DNA of 30,161 nucleotides from a virus. Both the position numbers and the translations under genes were made by a program. The stretch covers positions 1-30,161 of IMG/VR virus record IMGVR_UViG_3300025426_000091; one strand, given 5' to 3'. Below, piece after piece: positions 27,280 through 30,161 of this stretch; within the stretch, counting starts at the first letter, position 1, and every line of letters begins with the position of its first letter. A model generated the notes under the pieces. The model did no database searches and was not told the DNA's origin. It worked only from the letters and a program-made list of their open reading frames with translations.

Positions 27280-27831
27280 ATGAAAGAATATTACAGACCA
27301 TTAAAAAACTTACCTGAAATAACTGATCCAACGAAACTTAGTAAATATCAAGGAATGGTTTATTCCGGGTTTAACATAAATGATGTTAATCCTGAAATAA
27401 TTAGTTTGTTTGACAAACTAGGGTTAATTTTACAACGTGTACAGGTATTTCATAAAAAACCATCAAATGATAAAGTTTGGGCAATACATACTGATTCAAC
27501 TGTATCCGGAGAAGATTTTGCCAAAGTAAATTGGGTCTACGGCGGGCAAGGAAGCCTAATGAAATGGTACAAACAAAAACCTAATATAAGTAAAACTACT
27601 TCTAGTTTCCCTCACGGCCCGGGTGTTATGCTATATACAGAAGATGAAGTCGAGTTAGTTTATTCAACCGAACTACCTAGTCCTAGTATTGTACAGGTAG
27701 GAATACCTCACGATGTTGTCAATCCATTAGAAGAACGTTATTGTATCAGTATAATACCTTTTTCAAAAGAAACTAATAATAGAATATCTATAGATCAACT
27801 TTCAAAGATTTTTAAAGATTATCTAGTTTAA
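27280..27831 (+). CDS. 2-oxoglutarate/Fe(II) oxygenase-like protein
   Basis: 183 residues: VWAIHTDST has the His-x-Asp, VQVGIPHDVVNPLEERYCISIIP the distal His and Arg. VYGGQGSLMKWYK forms the strands between. Plus strand, against the tRNA array; preceded by an inverted repeat (ATTGAC/GTCAAT, 27252-27275) that could be an operator. Confidence 0.7.
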   Translation: MKEYYRPLKNLPEITDPTKLSKYQGMVYSGFNINDVNPEIISLFDKLGLILQRVQVFHKKPSNDKVWAIHTDSTVSGEDFAKVNWVYGGQGSLMKWYKQKPNISKTTSSFPHGPGVMLYTEDEVELVYSTELPSPSIVQVGIPHDVVNPLEERYCISIIPFSKETNNRISIDQLSKIFKDYLV

Positions 27832-27842
27832 CATTGCTTTTT

Positions 27843-28409
27843 TATATGACATTGTACAAAAAAATCAAGATTAAAAATCTTAAACAAATACAAAAAGATG
27901 CACTAAGTATTTTTCCAAAAGAACGATACGATTCTACATCTTTTTTCTTTCTTCCAGACAGTGCAAAAACTTTTTTAAAGTTTAAGTCCATTAGAACTAT
28001 GCTTGACAGCTATGGTCTAACCTCGTATGTAGAAAATTGCTGTGTTGGATATAGTGCTATATCGCCAAAAATAAGAATACCTATCCACAAAGATAGTGGA
28101 GGTTTTACTTATAGTTTTAACATTCCACTAACAGAATCTAAAAAATCTTTTGTAAATTTTTACGAAACAGCAGTGGAACCTAAACTGATCATTGCTGATA
28201 ATGAAAAAAACGATAAATCATTACACTACTATGATTACAATATTAAAGATTGTACTGTAATAGATAAACTCGAAACATCTAGTCCCTATGTTCTAGACAC
28301 ACAGGTTCCTCACGATGTTTATAACGGTTCGGATGAATTTAGAATAATGCTTTTACTAAGAATTGATAACTCAGGTAATCAAGTCTTTGAAAAAGTATTT
28401 GATTGGTAA
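27843..28409 (+). CDS. 2-oxoglutarate/Fe(II) oxygenase-like protein
   Basis: About 190 residues; RIPIHKDSGGFTYSFNIPL carries the His-x-Asp and first strand, DTQVPHDVYNGSDEFRIMLLLRI the distal His and Arg. The start is uncertain among close candidates (27834 onward); the ATG before ACATTGTAC is at 27846. Follows the previous oxygenase within a dozen bases, so they form a pair. Confidence 0.68.
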   Translation, partial: YMTLYKKIKIKNLKQIQKDALSIFPKERYDSTSFFFLPDSAKTFLKFKSIRTMLDSYGLTSYVENCCVGYSAISPKIRIPIHKDSGGFTYSFNIPLTESKKSFVNFYETAVEPKLIIADNEKNDKSLHYYDYNIKDCTVIDKLETSSPYVLDTQVPHDVYNGSDEFRIMLLLRIDNSGNQVFEKVFDW

Positions 28410-28411
28410 AC

Positions 28412-28486
28412 TGGCGTCCCTACCCGGAGTTGAACCGGGCTCTTCGCCTTGAAAGGGCAACGATCTGGCCGATAATCTATAGGGAC
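28412..28486 (-). tRNA. tRNA-Glu(UUC), copy 2
   Basis: Acceptor GTCCCTA/TAGGGAC, anticodon stem TTGCC/GGCGA with loop CTTTCAA, T loop TTCAACT, G73, CCA. Differs widely from copy 1, so not a recent duplicate. Confidence 0.94.
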
Positions 28487-28491
28487 AAACT

Positions 28492-28567
28492 TGGGGTGAT
28501 TGATGGGACTCGAACCCACAACAACAGGAATCACAATCCTGGATTCTACCATTGAACTACAATCACC
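28492..28567 (-). tRNA. tRNA-His(GUG)
   Basis: Acceptor GTGATTG/CAATCAC with the extra encoded G-1 opposite C73, the His identity pair. Anticodon loop TTGTGAT, T loop TTCGAGT, CCA. Confidence 0.95.
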
Positions 28568-28628
28568 ATATAGAAACACACTCGGCCACGCTCTGAACCT
28601 GGACTCTTAGTAATGTGTTTTTATATGG
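28566..28628 (-). repeat. inter-tRNA hairpin spacer, copy b
   Basis: Arms CCATATAGAAACACA / TGTGTTTTTATATGG, 15 pairs with one G-U. The loop matches copy d almost fully over about 30 bases (CCACGCTCTGAACCTGGACT). Confidence 0.75.
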
Positions 28629-28747
28629 CGTATCAACAATGCCGTATGCATCCGTCATTGCGTCTGTAATTAGTATCCGAGATTCCGAGCCTCGATATCT
28701 ATCCCGTAGGTAGCAGTCCCGTGTATGACTTACTAAAAACTGATATA
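28629..28747 (-). other. tRNA-like or unknown RNA element between hairpins b and c
   Basis: Occupies a tRNA slot: it starts after an ATATG arm end and finishes ATAC-G-CCA. The ends pair as GTAT/ATAC, and CAATG/CATTG sits just before the acceptor strand where a T stem would be, with a 14-base loop. No anticodon arm recognised. Confidence 0.35.
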
Positions 28748-28832
28748 CCATATAGAAACACACTCGGGGATGTGCTGAAAGTACCCCTTGATGATCCTAA
28801 ATCGTTATGTTTTAGAATGTGTTTTTATATGG
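28748..28832 (-). repeat. inter-tRNA hairpin spacer, copy c
   Basis: Same 15-bp arms as copy b, loop of about 55 bases with an internal stem (GGGG/CCCC). Confidence 0.75.
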
Positions 28833-28961
28833 AATCCATTGTGTGTAGGGCATCGAAACCTACATTAAGCCCCATAACGGGCCTTTATTACCACTTATAA
28901 GAACACGGATTCTTGAGGTCATGACTCCCCAATATGGACAGGGTAATTACTCCTGTTTTTA
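28833..28961 (-). other. tRNA-like or unknown RNA element between hairpins c and d
   Basis: Another tRNA slot, ending in TCCA. Contains GTAGG-TTTCGATGC-CCTAC, a T-arm-like stem with a 9-base loop, but 12 bases (not 8) separate it from CCA and no acceptor pairing is seen. Confidence 0.3.
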
Positions 28962-29024
28962 CCATATAGAAACACACTATGCCACGCTCTGAACCTGGAC
29001 TCTTAGTAATGTGTTTTTATATGG
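28962..29024 (-). repeat. inter-tRNA hairpin spacer, copy d
   Basis: Same arms as copy b and nearly the same loop; its 3' arm contains the CCA of tRNA-Met(CAU). Confidence 0.75.
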
Positions 29025-29096
29025 TGGTGATAGAAGGTAACGATCCTTCCTTTGAGGCTTATGAGACCCCCGCATATCCGTCTATGCTATATCACC
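29022..29096 (-). tRNA. tRNA with CAU anticodon (Met or Ile2), third copy
   Basis: Acceptor GGTGATA/TATCACC, anticodon loop CTCATAA, stem GGGGT/GCCTC, A73, CCA. T loop ATCGTTA is non-canonical, D loop keeps GG. Confidence 0.85.
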
Positions 29097-29100
29097 GAAA

Positions 29101-29175
29101 TGGCTCCACAGGCAGGGATCGAACCTACGACCAATTGATTAACAGTCAACTGCACTACCGCTGTGCTACTGTGGA
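29101..29175 (-). tRNA. tRNA-Asn(GUU), copy 2
   Basis: Acceptor TCCACAG/CTGTGGA, anticodon stem GTTGA/TCAAT with loop CTGTTAA, T loop TTCGATC, G73, CCA. Confidence 0.94.
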
Positions 29176-29182
29176 ATAAAAA

Positions 29183-29258
29183 TGGTCTCCGTAGAGGGAT
29201 TTGAACCCCCACTACCTGCTCCCAAAGCAGGGGCGCTACCAGGTTACGCTATACGGAG
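29183..29258 (-). tRNA. tRNA-Pro(UGG), copy 2
   Basis: Acceptor CTCCGTA/TACGGAG, anticodon stem CCTGC/GCAGG with loop TTTGGGA, T loop TTCAAAT, A73, CCA. Its 5' part resembles the Pro remnant at 17647-17688. Confidence 0.94.
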
Positions 29259-29264
29259 AAAAAC

Positions 29265-29331
29265 TGGAGCGGTAATATTGATTCTCACAACACTCCCAAG
29301 GTGGACCCCCAGGCAGTTAATACCTTACCGC
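29265..29331 (-). tRNA. short D-arm-less tRNA-like gene, UCC anticodon (Gly?)
   Basis: 67 bases with CCA. Acceptor GCGGTAA/TTACCGC, T stem TGTTG/CAATA with loop TGAGAAT, anticodon-type stem CTGGG/CTTGG (several G-U) and loop GGTCCAC (UCC). Only 12 bases lie between acceptor and anticodon stem, too few for a D arm. U73 agrees with the other Gly tRNAs here. Confidence 0.5.
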
Positions 29332-29339
29332 ATAAAACT

Positions 29340-29414
29340 TGGTGCCCAATGTCTGGTTCGAACAGACGACCTATCGCTTACAAGGCGATTGCGCTACCAC
29401 TACGCTAATCGGGC
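29340..29414 (-). tRNA. tRNA-Thr(UGU), copy 2
   Basis: Acceptor GCCCGAT/ATTGGGC, anticodon stem ATCGC/GCGAT with loop CTTGTAA, T loop TTCGAAC, A73, CCA. Its first base is the last base of the HNH gene stop codon. Confidence 0.95.
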
Positions 29415-29908
29415 TAATAACTTTTACCTTCAGAGTAACGAAGTCTTCTATAATGACGGCCGTTACCCTTATTCTTATTCTTATATGTATCTGTTTGTGA
29501 ATGACAGTTTGGACAAAGTAAACACACATTATCTAATGAATTATTACTAGAATTTCCATCTTTATGTTCTAATTCCATTACAATGGGTTTTTTATTCCAT
29601 TCTTCTATTCCACAACATGAACATTTATTTCCATATTCTTTTAATAAAAATCTTTTGGTGGTCTTCGATGAGGCATCACCATTAACAATTCTTTCATTCA
29701 ACTCATGTTCTTTTATACATTTCCTTGAACAATATTTTGCATCTGTTTTTTTAACAACTTTACCACAATTTAAACAATTTGATAGACCTTTTAGTATACC
29801 TTTTTGTTTTCTCCAATGGTTATTTTTATTGTTAAATGAAACAGAACAACTAGAACAACAAAATTTTGGATTTTCTGTTGTCACACCACAATTTAAACAA
29901 TTCGACAT
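29414..29908 (-). CDS. HNH homing endonuclease with zinc fingers
   Basis: 164 residues starting MSNCLNCGVT behind AGGAG. Two N-terminal Cys fingers (CLNCG...CCSSC and CLNCG...CSRKC) precede the HNH core CSCCG...MELEHKDGNSSNNSLDN and CLLCPNCHSQT (zinc Cys pairs, catalytic His, Asn). The double finger is like that of the nuclease at 26459. Ends exactly at tRNA-Thr(UGU), sharing one base with it. Confidence 0.9.
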   Translation of the reverse strand: MSNCLNCGVTTENPKFCCSSCSVSFNNKNNHWRKQKGILKGLSNCLNCGKVVKKTDAKYCSRKCIKEHELNERIVNGDASSKTTKRFLLKEYGNKCSCCGIEEWNKKPIVMELEHKDGNSSNNSLDNVCLLCPNCHSQTDTYKNKNKGNGRHYRRLRYSEGKSY

Positions 29909-29958
29909 TCGAACTCCTAATGATTCACTCTATATATTTATAAGAAGTTCGGTTTATA

Positions 29959-30032
29959 TGGTGGACCGTGAGAGAATCGAACTCTCAATCTCGGCTTGCA
30001 AAGCCGATGTTATCCCATTTAACTAACAGCCC
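29959..30032 (-). tRNA. tRNA-Ala(UGC)
   Basis: Acceptor GGGCTGT/ACGGTCC, anticodon stem TCGGC/GCCGA with loop TTTGCAA, T loop TTCGATT, A73, CCA. The acceptor has G-T pairs at the third and fifth positions; the Ala G3-U70 identity pair is thus present. Confidence 0.94.
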
Positions 30033-30039
30033 ATAAAAT

Positions 30040-30124
30040 TGGTGGAGACGACTGGAGTCGAACCAGTAGTGCCAGAGGCGGCGGATTTACAGTCCACTGG
30101 GGTTACCAATTTTCCTACATCTCC
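30040..30124 (-). tRNA. tRNA-Tyr(GUA)
   Basis: Acceptor GGAGATG/CGTCTCC, anticodon stem GTGGA/TCCGC with loop CTGTAAA, class II variable arm, T loop TTCGACT, A73, CCA. Confidence 0.95.
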
Positions 30125-30161
30125 AAAATTAGGATAAGCTACTTGTTTCCACACAAGCCCT

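Noticed and set aside
28379-28763. Open frames of about 66 codons across tRNA-Glu, tRNA-His and hairpins
   Set aside because: They translate tRNA and hairpin sequence and have no gene-like features.
28833-28961. Intact tRNA gene between hairpins c and d
   Set aside because: A T-arm-like stem is present but no acceptor pairing or anticodon arm, so it is listed only as an unknown element.
24995-29024. CRISPR array suggested by repeated 15-base arms
   Set aside because: Arms alternate in orientation as inverted repeats around variable loops and are separated by tRNA genes; no regular repeat-spacer unit and no cas genes.
29908-29958. Thr-tRNA 5' remnant upstream of the last HNH gene, as at the other cassettes
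   Set aside because: No match to either Thr tRNA start could be found; the split-tRNA model is not supported at this locus, nor at the CAU tRNA locus (23829-24497).

Overview
This window looks like part of the genome of a large, AT-rich tailed phage, probably a marine or freshwater myovirus-like phage of a Gram-negative bacterium. The reasons are very dense packing, strings of ATGA-coupled small genes, about 30 tRNA genes in one array, free-standing homing endonucleases between the tRNAs, and phage-typical accessory genes (NodU-type carbamoyltransferase, metallophosphoesterase, PNK-like kinase, dCMP deaminase, many Fe(II)/2-oxoglutarate oxygenases). No structural or replication gene is present, so the phage identity is an inference. 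The rRNA-type boxB/boxA leaders of two tRNA operons resemble proteobacterial rrn leaders, which hints at a beta- or gammaproteobacterial host.

Layout. (1) 1-7,800, minus strand: early/accessory block with a nucleotide-sugar dehydrogenase (cut by the left edge), two HExxH proteins, carbamoyltransferase, phosphoesterase, P-loop kinase, AAA ATPase and several small proteins. It is served by near-perfect sigma70 promoters whose -35 box often contains the stop codon of the gene before. (2) 7,840-9,985, plus strand: a strange tRNA-like gene, then an SGNH-like protein, two related methyltransferase-type proteins and an oxygenase. (3) 10,668-12,600, plus strand: a fatty-acid desaturase overlapping a radical SAM protein with the layout of tetraether-lipid-synthase-like enzymes. 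(4) 12,592-15,849, minus strand: four ATGA-coupled genes (two sulfotransferase-like proteins, SGNH hydrolase, oxygenase). (5) 15,886-30,124: a tRNA superarray on the minus strand covering 19 of the 20 amino acids (no Asp seen). It is interrupted by five homing endonucleases, a TauD-like oxygenase, dCMP deaminase, an RNA polymerase omega subunit homologue, a coiled-coil protein and more oxygenase/sulfotransferase genes.

Main points of interest. Homing-endonuclease genes sit in the tRNA array with their stop codons inside the 5' end of the next tRNA. In at least two cases the endonuclease plus an intact tRNA appear to have been inserted into a resident tRNA whose 5' and 3' pieces still flank the insertion, which suggests a mobile cassette that breaks a tRNA and brings a replacement. 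The array also holds a self-splicing-type group I intron in tRNA-Leu(UAA), two tRNA promoters with a covarying boxB-like hairpin and boxA (antitermination), mitochondrial-like tRNAs that lack canonical D or T loops, a repeated hairpin spacer joining neighbouring tRNAs, and two stretches of about 400-500 bases of structured, apparently non-coding RNA. The phage also carries a clear rpoZ homologue, which with the antitermination leaders points to control of host RNA polymerase and of stable-RNA synthesis.
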